A stretch of DNA of 62,397 bases from CAYVAP01 sp964343195. Its GTDB lineage: Bacteria > Bacteroidota > Bacteroidia > J057. Shown here one piece after another: positions 25,100 through 33,950 of the stretch. Under the pieces are notes generated by a model. That model made no database searches and was not told the DNA's origin. It saw nothing but the letters and a program-made list of their open reading frames with translations. The stretch is taken from positions 1 through 62,397 of the forward strand of contig CAYFIR010000017.1 of the NCBI GenBank assembly GCA_964343195.1, written 5' to 3'. Both the position numbers and the translations under genes were made by a program. The stretch's first letter is position 1, and every line of letters begins with the position of its first letter.

Positions 25100-26497
25100 A
25101 TGACTTATATGCGAACTCTTTTCCTTGCGGTGCTGATGGCCTTTGGCACCCTGCTGACGGCCCAGGATGGGCCTGATGCCGAAGAAATGGCCCTTTTTCA
25201 GTCGGTTCTGACCGAATGGATGAATAACCACAACCCGGCCCCAGGACGATATCGGCTGCAGGCTGCCAGTCAAAAGCCTTTCTATAACCCGGAATTTGGA
25301 ATGGTGGTACCTACCCCGACCTATGTGAGTGGCGGCTCTGCCCATGGGTTCAGCAATGTCTATGTAACTCCCGGAAGAGTGGGGAGTGCCGTGATGGTCT
25401 CCCCCAATGTTTCGGTTTCTCCCTCTCCCAGCCCAACCCCGGATGTTCGTGTTGGGAGAGTGGTAACCTCTCCCACTCCCCCTTCTGCGGTATCGGCCCC
25501 AGCTCCGGAGTCCCCGGAAACAGGAGATGATGAGCTACAGACTCAGGTGGAGGACATCCTCAAAGAATTCCTGGCTAGCTACGGTGATTTGGTTGATGGG
25601 GTGGAAGAAGAAGAGCGCATCATGCTTACCTACGGGACCCAAAACCAGGGAAAGGGAAGCTCTCATGCTGCTACCACTTTGTGGGAAGGGCAGGGAGTAG
25701 CTGTACTGTCTGCTGGAGGGAATACCGCATCTGATTTTCAGATGACGGTAGAAGTTCCCCTGAAGGAAGTCATTTCCCTGCGAAGAGGGGAGATTGACGA
25801 AGAAAAGTTAATGGCCAGTATGAAAGTGTCGGTCACGGATGTGCAAAACGAAGTAGACCCTGCTTACAGCATTCTTGCAAATCTTCTCAGCAAGCAGATG
25901 ACGGATCTGAGCCATGAGTTTCTGGCAGAAACCCGAGAGGATGAGGATGAAAATGAATGGTTTTTCGCAGGAGCAGGTGTAGGAGCACAAAATCTTTCCT
26001 TCCAGTTGATAGAGGGATATGGGGTTATCTATCAGGCAAAGCTTCGGGCCAGTTTCCGGATGCTTCCTGAGAGGTGTAACTGTCCCGAGGATGAGGAAAA
26101 GTCAGAGGAAGCCCAACTGCGATGGGATACCGCAGTAGATAACCTGCGCGACCAGTTGGGAGGATCGGTCCCTGAATTACTGGTCAAGTATGGCCGCACC
26201 CTGCGGCAACTGCCTGCAGGTGGGTGGCTGGAACTAAAGGTGATTTTGCCCGGCTGTAAAGACTGTAGCGCACCGGCGGCGATGGTGTTCAAGGTGCCTC
26301 AGGCTACGTTGAAAGACTACGACACCCGCTCCCTATCATTGGATAGTGCTGCCGACCGGGTGATAGTTTCTGAAGAAGGCGAAGCCCAGAATACCCGCAT
26401 GCCTGGCCTATTATATATGCAGGGACGAGGAAATCAGTCTTTTGAATTCGATTTTGACTACGAAGAGGGAGAGGAAGATGAGGAGGACGAAGAATAG
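25100..26497 (+). CDS. Secreted protein of unknown function, linked to the sigma/anti-sigma pair
   Basis: I do not recognise this 465-residue protein. It has a signal peptide (MRTLFLAVLMAFGTLLTAQ), a Ser/Pro/Val-rich low-complexity linker at about 75-145 (SPNVSVSPSPSPTPD), a long mixed alpha/beta region, two close Cys pairs (CNC and CKDC in the last third) and a very acidic end (FDYEEGEEDEEDEE). The gene begins 50 bases after the anti-sigma stop and is followed by a terminator, so the three genes form a cassette. It may be the effector, the sensor partner or the first target of the sigma factor. The ATG at 25100 or 25109 is likely; the open frame reaches 25040 inside the anti-sigma gene. Confidence 0.75.
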   Translation: MTYMRTLFLAVLMAFGTLLTAQDGPDAEEMALFQSVLTEWMNNHNPAPGRYRLQAASQKPFYNPEFGMVVPTPTYVSGGSAHGFSNVYVTPGRVGSAVMVSPNVSVSPSPSPTPDVRVGRVVTSPTPPSAVSAPAPESPETGDDELQTQVEDILKEFLASYGDLVDGVEEEERIMLTYGTQNQGKGSSHAATTLWEGQGVAVLSAGGNTASDFQMTVEVPLKEVISLRRGEIDEEKLMASMKVSVTDVQNEVDPAYSILANLLSKQMTDLSHEFLAETREDEDENEWFFAGAGVGAQNLSFQLIEGYGVIYQAKLRASFRMLPERCNCPEDEEKSEEAQLRWDTAVDNLRDQLGGSVPELLVKYGRTLRQLPAGGWLELKVILPGCKDCSAPAAMVFKVPQATLKDYDTRSLSLDSAADRVIVSEEGEAQNTRMPGLLYMQGRGNQSFEFDFDYEEGEEDEEDEE

Positions 26498-26516
26498 GGA
26501 TTGAGATGAACAAAAT

Positions 26517-26557
26517 ATGCCTCCAGAGCTCTGGTAGCTTCGGAGGCATGTTGTTTT
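26517..26557 (+). terminator. Intrinsic terminator after the sigma cassette
   Basis: The eight-base arms atgcctcc (26517-26524) and ggaggcat (26542-26549) enclose an agagctct-type inner dyad and are followed by GTTGTTTT. It lies 20 bases after the stop of the secreted-protein gene. Confidence 0.7.
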
Positions 26558-26727
26558 AAGCAGATGGATAGATGTAAACCAGCTGAAGGTATGTCGGCCC
26601 TCTTTTCCCTCATTTCCCCATACCCTTCATACCTGAATTTTTCTGTCCACTTGCATAAGTTCCCTGTCAGGAAGGGCAATTGGAGACTGAATAGCAGCAC
26701 CATATTCCATATTCCCGAAAAGCCACT

Positions 26728-27327
26728 TTATCGGATAGGCACGGGTTTGTCATCCTCGTAGCTGGCGGGAGGAATCTCCTCATCCAGCGGTTCCTCGTTG
26801 AGCTGAATCTGATTGACCTGACGGCTTGCTTCCTTGAGTGCATCCAGGCTGACACCCAGCACACTGCGAGAGAAATTTTTCACATAGGGGTAAAGGAGTG
26901 ATCCCTGTGCATTGTTTGCCGACGGGAAATTCACATAGCTCCCCAGAATAAAGGCGAGGCTAAGTACCAGAGTGGCTATGGTACCTCCAAAAAGGGCCCC
27001 TAGTGCCTTGTTAAGATCCAGCTTGATCTTTTCCAGCCCTTGTGTGAAGATTTTCAAAAAAGCCGACATCAGGATGTAGATCACCACAAACCCCGTGGCG
27101 AATGCCAGAAAGGCAATCACCTGATCGGAGGCCTGTAGGTTCAGATAGTCGCGGTACAGGATGTCCCCGAGGTACCGCAGACGAAACCCCAGGATAGTCG
27201 CGATTCCAATTGAGAGGATCAAAGCCGCCTGCTTAATGACACCCTTATTGGCTCCGCGATACATCCCGAATCCAATGATCCCTACGATGATGATGTCCAA
27301 CGGATTGAGTACCCAGTCCCCTTCCAT
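26728..27327 (-). CDS. CvpA family inner-membrane protein
   Basis: A 199-residue membrane protein with four predicted helices and the CvpA-typical start NPLDIIIVGIIGFGMYRGANKGVIKQAA. CvpA was named for colicin V production in E. coli, but homologues occur widely, including where colicin V is absent, and have been tied to envelope stress tolerance. The C-terminal 50 residues are hydrophilic (QIQLNEEPLDEEIPPASYEDD). It lies beside the YqeY gene in the same orientation, separated by a repeat-containing gap of about 80 bases. Confidence 0.85.
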   Translation of the reverse strand: MEGDWVLNPLDIIIVGIIGFGMYRGANKGVIKQAALILSIGIATILGFRLRYLGDILYRDYLNLQASDQVIAFLAFATGFVVIYILMSAFLKIFTQGLEKIKLDLNKALGALFGGTIATLVLSLAFILGSYVNFPSANNAQGSLLYPYVKNFSRSVLGVSLDALKEASRQVNQIQLNEEPLDEEIPPASYEDDKPVPIR

Positions 27328-27339
27328 AGCTATTCTTTT

Positions 27340-27406
27340 TTCAATGTTCAGGGTTCATTGATTGGCAAATAGTGCCATTTCCTGGTCAGTGATCCCTGTT
27401 CAATGT
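27340..27406. repeat. Dispersed TTCAATGTTCA words
   Basis: Near-tandem words ttcaatgttcagggttcattg (27340-27360) and gttcaatgttcactg (27398-27412) lie between the CvpA and YqeY genes. Related words occur at 54800-54842 and 58268-58295. Confidence 0.55.
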
Positions 27407-27859
27407 TCACTGTAACAGTCGTTTCACAATACCAGAAATAACCTTGCCATCGGCGGTTCCAGCCATTTCCTTGGACGCCATGCCCATTACCTTGCCCATG
27501 TCCTTCATGCTGCTGGCCCCCGTCTTTTCAATGATGGCTTTGACCTTCGCCTCGATTTCGGCCTCGCTCAGCTGCTTGGGGAGGTATCGCTCGATCACTT
27601 CCAGTTCCTCCTTTTCGGTGGTAGCCAGATCCTCACGGCCATTCGCTTCAAACTGGCTGATGGAATCACGGCGTTGCTTGGCCTGTTTGATGAGGAGCGC
27701 CATTTCTTCGTCTTCACTGAGGGGCTCTCCATTGCGGCCTTCTGATACTTCGGCATTAAGAATTACCGCCTTGATGGCGCGCAGCGTACGCAGGGCTGCC
27801 TGATCCTTGGCCCGCATGGCGGCCTTCATATCGTTTTGGATCGTTTCTTTAAGACTCAT
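27407..27859 (-). CDS. GatB/YqeY domain protein
   Basis: A 150-residue soluble YqeY protein. It starts MSLKETIQNDMKAAMRAKD, has the conserved EKEELEVIERYLPKQLSE segment in the middle and the C-terminal GKVMGMASKEMAGTADGKVISGIVK region. The YqeY fold is shared with the tail domain of the GatB amidotransferase, which binds tRNA; the free-standing protein has no settled function. The open frame reaches back to 27913, but the family start is the ATG whose first base is 27859. Confidence 0.9.
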   Translation of the reverse strand: MSLKETIQNDMKAAMRAKDQAALRTLRAIKAVILNAEVSEGRNGEPLSEDEEMALLIKQAKQRRDSISQFEANGREDLATTEKEELEVIERYLPKQLSEAEIEAKVKAIIEKTGASSMKDMGKVMGMASKEMAGTADGKVISGIVKRLLQ

Positions 27860-27975
27860 GGGAATGATATCTGAAAAATGGTGAGAGTTGTGAAGATGTG
27901 AGTTAAAACGCAACCGACTGGTTGAAAAATCTCATGGCTTTAGCGATGAAAACCAACCGGGTTGCATTTGATGGC

Positions 27976-28016
27976 ATAAAAATACGAACCGGAAGGCAGA
28001 GAGCCTTCCGGTTCGT
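27976..28016 (-). terminator. Intrinsic terminator of the thioredoxin-like gene
   Basis: A perfect 14-bp GC-rich stem (27984-27997 with 28003-28016) and five-base loop. Read on the minus strand it is followed by TATTTTTATG. A second dyad (gcaacc...ggttgc) spans about 27909-27967 farther downstream. Confidence 0.8.
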
Positions 28017-28045
28017 GCTAAAAAAAGCTCTCTTGCGTCGATAAA

Positions 28046-28528
28046 TTACAAATATTTTAGCAAAGATGCGGCTTCCTGCTCTTCTCCGAAGTACTTGGGA
28101 CGGCTTCCATCGGGCTTGAAGCAATAGATGTTGATGGACTCATCGGTGTAGCCAAAGTAGTCCTCAAACATGACGTCTTGGTCCATCAGAAAGTGTAGGT
28201 TGTCCTCCAGTCCCGTTCCTCCAAAGTGCTTATCGCGAAAGCGGGCCAGGGCCTCCGGGTCTGGTTCCAGGGTAACCCACATGAACTGCACCCCCTTCGC
28301 CCGAAACTTATCAGCCTGCTCCGCAATGTTGTCGGCCTGGGTCTCACAGTGGTCACAGTAGGGATCAAACATCATGACAAAGACTGGCTTGTCAGAATCG
28401 AGGCTGGAGTTGGTAAATGCATTTCCATCGAGATCAGTGAAGGAGAAGTCGGGTAACTGTACCTGACTGAATCCCAGAGCAGGAATCATAGCCAGAATAA
28501 TCAGTGTGAGGATAAGCTTAAATTTCAT
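28046..28528 (-). CDS. Exported thioredoxin-fold protein (TlpA/ResA-like)
   Basis: A 160-residue periplasmic protein with signal peptide ending near GFSQ and a thioredoxin fold of the AhpC-TSA/TlpA kind. The redox motif is Cys58-x-x-Cys61 in DPYCDHCETQ, and VQFMWVTLEPDPEAL follows as the second strand. The canonical cis-Pro segment is altered: the region reads INIYCFKPDGSR and carries an extra Cys. It stands alone with its own terminator. A role in periplasmic disulfide reduction is likely but not proven. Confidence 0.85.
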   Translation of the reverse strand: MKFKLILTLIILAMIPALGFSQVQLPDFSFTDLDGNAFTNSSLDSDKPVFVMMFDPYCDHCETQADNIAEQADKFRAKGVQFMWVTLEPDPEALARFRDKHFGGTGLEDNLHFLMDQDVMFEDYFGYTDESINIYCFKPDGSRPKYFGEEQEAASLLKYL

Positions 28529-28727
28529 CGTGTATTGATCTGTTTTGGATGTTAATTGTAAGTATCAAGCGTCGGGTAATAAACGCAAGGCACATTTGCT
28601 GTTTTTCCGAATCTACTCGCCTGTGGTTTAACGGATAAAGGCCCGGGAGAGGTACTGTATTTGCAGTGAAAGTTAGCAAATGTGTTTATTTTAGTACAAT
28701 CTGCTCAACTAACGCCCTTCTGTTTAC

Positions 28728-30281
28728 ATGCAAAGCCTGATAAGTTTACTGGCCTTTCTCGCGGCTGTCTGGAGTTCTGACGCGGATCCGTCCATGCTGC
28801 GAAAGCGGGAATTTCGGGCTACCTGGGTGGCCACTGCCTACAACATCGACTGGCCTTCCACGAAAGGTTTGAGCACTTCTGCACAGCAGGCAGAGTTCCT
28901 CCACATGGTAGATCAGCAGCAGGCCCTGGGCATGAACGCCATCGTCGTCCAGATACGGGCCGCAGGAGATGCCTTTTATCCCAGCGAACTGGCTCCCTGG
29001 TCAGAGTTTCTGACCGGAGAACAGGGCAAGGCCCCCGATCCCTATTACGATCCACTGGCCTTCATGATCGAGGCCTGCCACGAGCGAAATATCGAGTTTC
29101 ACGCTTGGTTCAACCCCTTTCGGGGTATTTCGCATGTACGATTCAGCAGTGTGGCCGACCAGAATCTACTGCTGCAGCATCCAGAATGGACCTTTCAATA
29201 TGGGGAAACCCGTTTTCTCGATCCGGGCATCCCGGAAGTGCGGGATCACCTGGTGTCCATCGTTTGTGAGGTGTTGAGGAAGTATGACATCGACGGCATC
29301 CATTTCGACGATTACTTCTACCCCTACCGAAAAAACGGACAGCCTCTCCCCGATGACATGACTTTTTCCCGCTATGCAGAAGGATTCACCGAGAAAAAGG
29401 CGTGGAGGCGCTACAACATCGATCGCTTTATCGAGCGGGTGGCTGACAGCATTACCGTGCTAAGGCCCGAGGTGAAGTTTGGCGTGTCCCCAGTCGGTAT
29501 CTGGCGCAACAAGGACCAGGATCCCCTCGGCTCCAACAGTGCAGTGGACCAGACCGCCTACGACGTGCTACATGCAGATGTCCGGAAGTGGCTACAACTC
29601 GGCTGGATCGACTATGTCGCCCCTCAGTTGTACTGGAGCACCCAGCACCCACGTGCCAATTATGCCGAACTGCTCCCGTGGTGGGCCCAAAACAGTTTTG
29701 GGAGACACCTCTACGTGGGGCAAGCCCTTTTCAAGATCAAGCAGGTCCAGAGTCGCCACTGGGACAATCCCACTCAGCTACCCGAGCAGCTCGCACTCAA
29801 CCTTCGCTATCCGGAGGTGCAGGGGAGCATCTTTTACAGCGCAAACACCTTTCGCGACCGTCCCAACCAGGTAGCGCAGATGCTCAGTAGCAGCAGATAT
29901 CGGTATCCGGCGCTGGTCCCGCCCATGCCGTGGAAGGACAGCATTCCACCTCTGGCACCAGAAGATCTGCTCATCATGGGTCACCGGGGAGGAGCGTTGC
30001 TATCATGGCGCCCTTCAGAGGTCGCCCGCGACGGGCAGGAGGCCACCTACTACGTGGTCTATCGTTTTCCTAGAGGAGTTCCCATGAATCAGGGCAGTCC
30101 CGAGCACATCGTGGCAACGAGGAGGGATACCAGCTACGTTGATCTTAACACGGAGCCTGGTGAGGCATACACCTACCTGGTCACCGCCTGTGACCGGCTC
30201 CACAATGAGAGCCGTACCTGCGCTGCCGCCAACTGGTACGCCCAACGACCGATACCCATGGAGCATGTCCGGCAGGAGTAA
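28728..30281 (+). CDS. GHL10-type exported glycoside hydrolase
   Basis: A 517-residue exported protein. After a signal-like N-terminus comes the GHL10 (DUF187) barrel: REFRATWVATAYNIDWPS, NAIVVQIRAAGDAFYPSELAPWS, EFHAWFNPFR, then the acidic motif DGIHFDDYFYPY and FGVSPVGIWRN, with WIDYVAPQLYWS near the end. This family cuts peptidoglycan-related or other glycans. The last 100 residues (from about 415) look like a fibronectin-III-type domain. The catalytic acids are probably within DGIHFDD and near the second barrel half. A lipoprotein gene follows in the same direction. Confidence 0.9.
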   Translation: MQSLISLLAFLAAVWSSDADPSMLRKREFRATWVATAYNIDWPSTKGLSTSAQQAEFLHMVDQQQALGMNAIVVQIRAAGDAFYPSELAPWSEFLTGEQGKAPDPYYDPLAFMIEACHERNIEFHAWFNPFRGISHVRFSSVADQNLLLQHPEWTFQYGETRFLDPGIPEVRDHLVSIVCEVLRKYDIDGIHFDDYFYPYRKNGQPLPDDMTFSRYAEGFTEKKAWRRYNIDRFIERVADSITVLRPEVKFGVSPVGIWRNKDQDPLGSNSAVDQTAYDVLHADVRKWLQLGWIDYVAPQLYWSTQHPRANYAELLPWWAQNSFGRHLYVGQALFKIKQVQSRHWDNPTQLPEQLALNLRYPEVQGSIFYSANTFRDRPNQVAQMLSSSRYRYPALVPPMPWKDSIPPLAPEDLLIMGHRGGALLSWRPSEVARDGQEATYYVVYRFPRGVPMNQGSPEHIVATRRDTSYVDLNTEPGEAYTYLVTACDRLHNESRTCAAANWYAQRPIPMEHVRQE

Positions 30282-30368
30282 AGGAGCCAGGAGAGTGCGG
30301 TATTGGGAAACCGAATGAGTCAGCCGCGTTGGACTCCAGATTCTGATATTTTTCATACCTCACACCAA

Positions 30369-30818
30369 ATGAAACTACCCTGGATAACTCTTCTCCTCAT
30401 GCTCATGGTCGCATGTGCGACACCGGAACGCCGCTTACCTCAGGCAACAGGAGGCTGGAATATCGATCAGTTTGGGTATGATTATGTGGTGGATGAGGAC
30501 GTTACGGCATTTTTGGATACCAGCAACTTTGGTCGGTTGATATTTGAAGAGGGGGGAGGAGGACAGTATTTTCCAGCAAATGGTGATTCAGCCCAAATTC
30601 AGGGCATTAGCTGGAGTCAACTGTCAGACACCCGGGTCCGTTTTTCCTTTGAACGGATGAAACTGGAGGGGTTTGATGAGTTTGAATTTCGGATTTTGCA
30701 GGATGACCGAAACCAGCAATTGTGGCGGGCAGAAGAGGTCGATAAAGTTTACAACCCGTTGCGGGCCGATTCTTCAGATGTGCGGTTGCTGGTACAAATG
30801 GAACTGAGTCGATTATAA
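30369..30818 (+). CDS. Hypothetical lipoprotein
   Basis: A 149-residue lipoprotein with signal peptide and lipobox LMVAC at residues 11-15 from the ATG at 30369. The rest is beta-rich with repeated aromatic/acidic strands (WNIDQFGYDYVVDEDV, LIFEEGGGGQYFP), a pattern compatible with a lipocalin-like small barrel, but I do not recognise a named family. The same open frame extends to 30303 without signal character. A bidirectional terminator follows. Confidence 0.7.
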   Translation: MKLPWITLLLMLMVACATPERRLPQATGGWNIDQFGYDYVVDEDVTAFLDTSNFGRLIFEEGGGGQYFPANGDSAQIQGISWSQLSDTRVRFSFERMKLEGFDEFEFRILQDDRNQQLWRAEEVDKVYNPLRADSSDVRLLVQMELSRL

Positions 30819-30849
30819 GAAAGGCATAGCCGATCTTATCCGAAGGGAT

Positions 30850-30890
30850 AAAAAAAGCGAAGTCCGGTTGTCCCGGGCTTCGCTTTTTGC
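30850..30890. terminator. Bidirectional intrinsic terminator
   Basis: aaaaagcgaag(t)ccgg and cccgggcttcgcttttt form a stem of about 15 bp with one G-T pair, flanked by A-run and T-run, between two convergent genes. Confidence 0.85.
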
Positions 30891-30912
30891 ATTGGCTATG
30901 TTGAGGTGCGGA

Positions 30913-31566
30913 TTAGAGCGAGGATACGACTCCAATTCCTATATAGCCCAGATCCTGGGCACCAGGCTGTACTGGGAGGAGATCTCCGTTTAAATCTCGG
31001 TGTTGGGGAAAAACTCCCACATCGCGTAGCAGAGAGGTATGGCCGCGCAGAATGAGTTCCTGTCCACGGGTGCTGATGTGAATCTCGACTACGGCAGCAG
31101 GATTAAAATAGTTTATTCGTGAGTTTCCGATTATACCTCCAGTGAGGCGATCATAGTAAGAGAGTGCATTGAATGAACCTCCCAGGCCTACAGCAAGCCC
31201 TACCGCCTGTTGGTTATACGGGGTACTATTGGCCCCGACTCGCACCATGGCGTAAACAGGGACCTGGAAATGGTAGGCAAAGCGCAGGCGATTGTTGAGG
31301 GGAATAAAGTTGCCTCCCAGTTGCAAATTCGCCTGAGGGCCTACGCTGATGATGTCATTTTTCTGGGCCAATGCCATGTATGCTCCGATGTTGAAGCTAT
31401 AATAGCTTGGTAAGCTTCCACTAGCGTCATTTGTACCGGGGACATATGCCTGAGGGTACTCCAGCATAAAGCCCATATGAGGGACGATCTTGTCGGAAAT
31501 CTGAGCCTGAAGGGCGCTAAACCCAAAGGCTATCAGTATGGTGAGGGCGAAGCTTATTTTTCGCAT
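30913..31566 (-). CDS. Outer-membrane beta-barrel-like protein of unknown function
   Basis: A 217-residue exported protein with signal peptide ending SALQAQ. The mature part alternates polar and hydrophobic residues in many short strands (YYSFNIGAYMALAQ, LRFAYHFQVPVYAMVRVG, VGLAVGLGGSFNALSYYD) and ends in a hydrophobic residue, as small outer-membrane barrels do. No specific family is recognised. It converges on the upstream lipoprotein gene at the shared terminator. Confidence 0.65.
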   Translation of the reverse strand: MRKISFALTILIAFGFSALQAQISDKIVPHMGFMLEYPQAYVPGTNDASGSLPSYYSFNIGAYMALAQKNDIISVGPQANLQLGGNFIPLNNRLRFAYHFQVPVYAMVRVGANSTPYNQQAVGLAVGLGGSFNALSYYDRLTGGIIGNSRINYFNPAAVVEIHISTRGQELILRGHTSLLRDVGVFPQHRDLNGDLLPVQPGAQDLGYIGIGVVSSL

Positions 31567-31844
31567 AGGAATATTTTTTAACCTTTAAATCGATTAACGA
31601 GGGGTAGCAGGTTTGGTTGTTAGGCATATCTGGGATACCCAGATAATTTACCTAATTTGTCATTACGAAGAACGGGATTCTTTACAAGATATCAACTAGC
31701 GAATGAGCAGGCGTGTTTGAATCATCTCCTGAAACTTCTTTTTCCCATATTTCCGCGTCGTCCGGGCTATACCATAGCAAGACTCTGGTATCCCCTACGC
31801 TGCCTGCTTCTCTGTGGGCTACCTGCCGCCATGTCATTTACCTT

Positions 31845-32588
31845 ATGACGGGGCAAGTGTACAGTCTGCTGCTCGATGCCCATGAAGTTTTGGTAGGAGC
31901 CTGGAGCTACAGCCGGGAGGAGGGCACCAGCCAGGACATTTTCCTGCGGTTTCTGTTTGAGAAAGAATTTCATCTCACCCAGCCCTATCTACAGGTAGAT
32001 GTTTCTATGGGAGAGCCTTCTGTTCTTCTCGTACCTGATAAACTTGCTGAGGAGGCATATAGTTCGGCTCTCTTTCGGATAATCAAAGAAGAAGATCCGC
32101 TGGGAGAAGAGCATCTGGTCCAATCGGTGCCTGAAGAGCAGGTAACCATCATGTTTCCGGTTCCCCAGAAAATCATCCACGTGCTGGACCATTACGTAAG
32201 GCACTATCGGCTAGCCCATGCCTGTGGGCAGTGGGTCAAAACCCTGCGTCTGCTTGCTGACGATAATGGAGATGGCCTCATATTGACCGTTATGCCCAGT
32301 CGGGTAGCCCTGCTGGCCTGTAGGGAGGGAAATCTGCAAATCTGCAACATTTTCCCTGCACAGACTGCCACCGAAATCATGTACTACCTGCAGTCCGTAA
32401 AGGAGGTTGTCGGCTGGAAAACCGAAGGCCCAGACTGCTACGTACTGGGGGAAGTGACTCCTGACCCCGATCTGCCCGACTCTCTTTGGTATCATTTGCC
32501 AGGGCTGCTTACCCCGCCCACCGAGCTACTCCTGGACCGGAACCTACCGACCCGTGCCCAATCCTGGAGGTATGGATTTCTGAGGTAA
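31845..32588 (+). CDS. DUF3822 family protein
   Basis: A 247-residue cytosolic protein of DUF3822, a Bacteroidota family with an actin/ASKHA-like fold and no known role. Visible are a first strand VYSLLLDAHEVLVGAWSY, a middle EEQVTIMFPVPQKII and a second-lobe start LILTVMPSRVALLACREGNLQICNIF. In many Bacteroidota DUF3822 lies beside an rsmD-type methyltransferase gene, which is absent here. The open frame begins at 31713, but the ATG at 31845 gives the family-like N-terminus. Confidence 0.8.
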   Translation: MTGQVYSLLLDAHEVLVGAWSYSREEGTSQDIFLRFLFEKEFHLTQPYLQVDVSMGEPSVLLVPDKLAEEAYSSALFRIIKEEDPLGEEHLVQSVPEEQVTIMFPVPQKIIHVLDHYVRHYRLAHACGQWVKTLRLLADDNGDGLILTVMPSRVALLACREGNLQICNIFPAQTATEIMYYLQSVKEVVGWKTEGPDCYVLGEVTPDPDLPDSLWYHLPGLLTPPTELLLDRNLPTRAQSWRYGFLR

Positions 32589-32643
32589 GACATGAGCCGG
32601 ATGGGAGTGATACCTGATTCGTAGGGTGCTCGTCTGGTGTGGC

Positions 32644-33780
32644 CTAGGCCCCCAGGTTCATAAGCTTGTTAATCTTCTCAGCTGATTTCAGGCCGTGGCC
32701 CGTGAGGACGGAGACGATGTCCTCATCAGGTGCGGCATATCGTGCCAGGTATTGCTGCACCCCCGCGACTACAGCGGCACTGGTAGGCTCGATGAAGTAC
32801 CCTCTACCCGTCATCAGGCGGAGTGCCTCGATGATTTCTTCCTCGTCAACGGCCAGGAATCTACCCCCGGATTCCTTTACACACTCCAGCATCTGCCCTC
32901 CCCGACGAGGAACTGATATGGCTATTCCCTCCGCGACGGTAGGAGAGCTGTCGATATGGACCGGTTCAGACCGGGATTGCTGAAATGCTAGATGAAGGGG
33001 GGCGCAGCCTGCGGATTGCACTCCTATGATTGTAGGAATTTTGCTAATGACTCCAGAGGCTTTTAGTTCCTGTAGCCCGAGGTATGTTCCCAGCAACAGG
33101 GTCCCATTACCTGCAGGCAAAATGACCGTATCGGGAGCCTTCCACCCACGCTGCTCCAACACCTCGTAAATGAAGGTCTTGGTCCCCTGAAAAAAATATG
33201 GTTGCCACACATGGCTTGCATAAAATGTCTGCGCTGCTGCTTTCATAGCTGCCTGTGCCGTGTCCTCCCTTGATCCGGGGATCAGGTTAATTTTGGCCCC
33301 CATGGCCCGAATCTGTACCAGTTTGGCGGGGGAGGTATCCGCCGGTACAAATATCTCGCATCCGATTCCCGCCAACGCAGCGTAATGCGCGATGGCACAG
33401 CCGGCATTACCCGAGGAATCCTGCACCACCCTGCTTACTCCGAGTTGTCGAGCCAGGGTCATCAACACCGTTGCCCCGCGGTCTTTATAGGACCCTGAGG
33501 GAAAAAGGTAATCAAGTTTAAACTGGATGCGGTGAGCGCCCAGGTCAACATTTACCAATGGGGTAAGGCCCTCATTCATGGAGACGGGAGATACCGATGC
33601 GTCGAAAGGTAAGGCTGAACGATAGCGCCAGAGGGAAAAGTTCGATTTGTCAACCGACTCCGGGTCAAATTTCGGGGTGAATCTCAGGTCAAGCAGTCCA
33701 CCCTTTTCATCCTGCCATGTAGTGGCGTTTAGGGGGTAATCTTTGGACTGTGCAGGAGAGAAAAGGGTAAGAGGTGACAT
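32644..33780 (-). CDS. PLP-dependent threonine synthase-like enzyme
   Basis: A 378-residue fold-type II pyridoxal-phosphate enzyme. The PLP Lys is K99 in FPSGSYKDRGA, the phosphate-binding site follows as SSGNAGCAIAHYAALAG, and PAGNGTLLLG and TGHGLKSAEKINK are as in threonine synthases. The N-terminal 50 residues include the short region seen in the cobalamin-independent ThrC group. Threonine synthase is the best call, but diaminopropionate ammonia-lyase-type relatives share these motifs, and no thrA or thrB is nearby. Confidence 0.8.
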   Translation of the reverse strand: MSPLTLFSPAQSKDYPLNATTWQDEKGGLLDLRFTPKFDPESVDKSNFSLWRYRSALPFDASVSPVSMNEGLTPLVNVDLGAHRIQFKLDYLFPSGSYKDRGATVLMTLARQLGVSRVVQDSSGNAGCAIAHYAALAGIGCEIFVPADTSPAKLVQIRAMGAKINLIPGSREDTAQAAMKAAAQTFYASHVWQPYFFQGTKTFIYEVLEQRGWKAPDTVILPAGNGTLLLGTYLGLQELKASGVISKIPTIIGVQSAGCAPLHLAFQQSRSEPVHIDSSPTVAEGIAISVPRRGGQMLECVKESGGRFLAVDEEEIIEALRLMTGRGYFIEPTSAAVVAGVQQYLARYAAPDEDIVSVLTGHGLKSAEKINKLMNLGA

Positions 33781-33950
33781 ATGTAGATTTGAGAATTTGA
33801 TGAAAAGGCTGATTGGTATTCGAAGTTTTTTTACTTATTTTTAATCAAATGCGCTTCCACCTTTTCGGTTTCTTTACAAAGAGAAAACTTTGTCTTAACC
33901 CATACTAGGTAGTATTCGAAAATAGGTAGATACCTTCAAATTGTGCTCAG

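Noticed and set aside
28612..28660. tRNA-like segment (gtggtttaacggataaagg)
   Set aside because: It resembles a D-arm, but no T-arm or matching acceptor stem follows in the next 60 bases.
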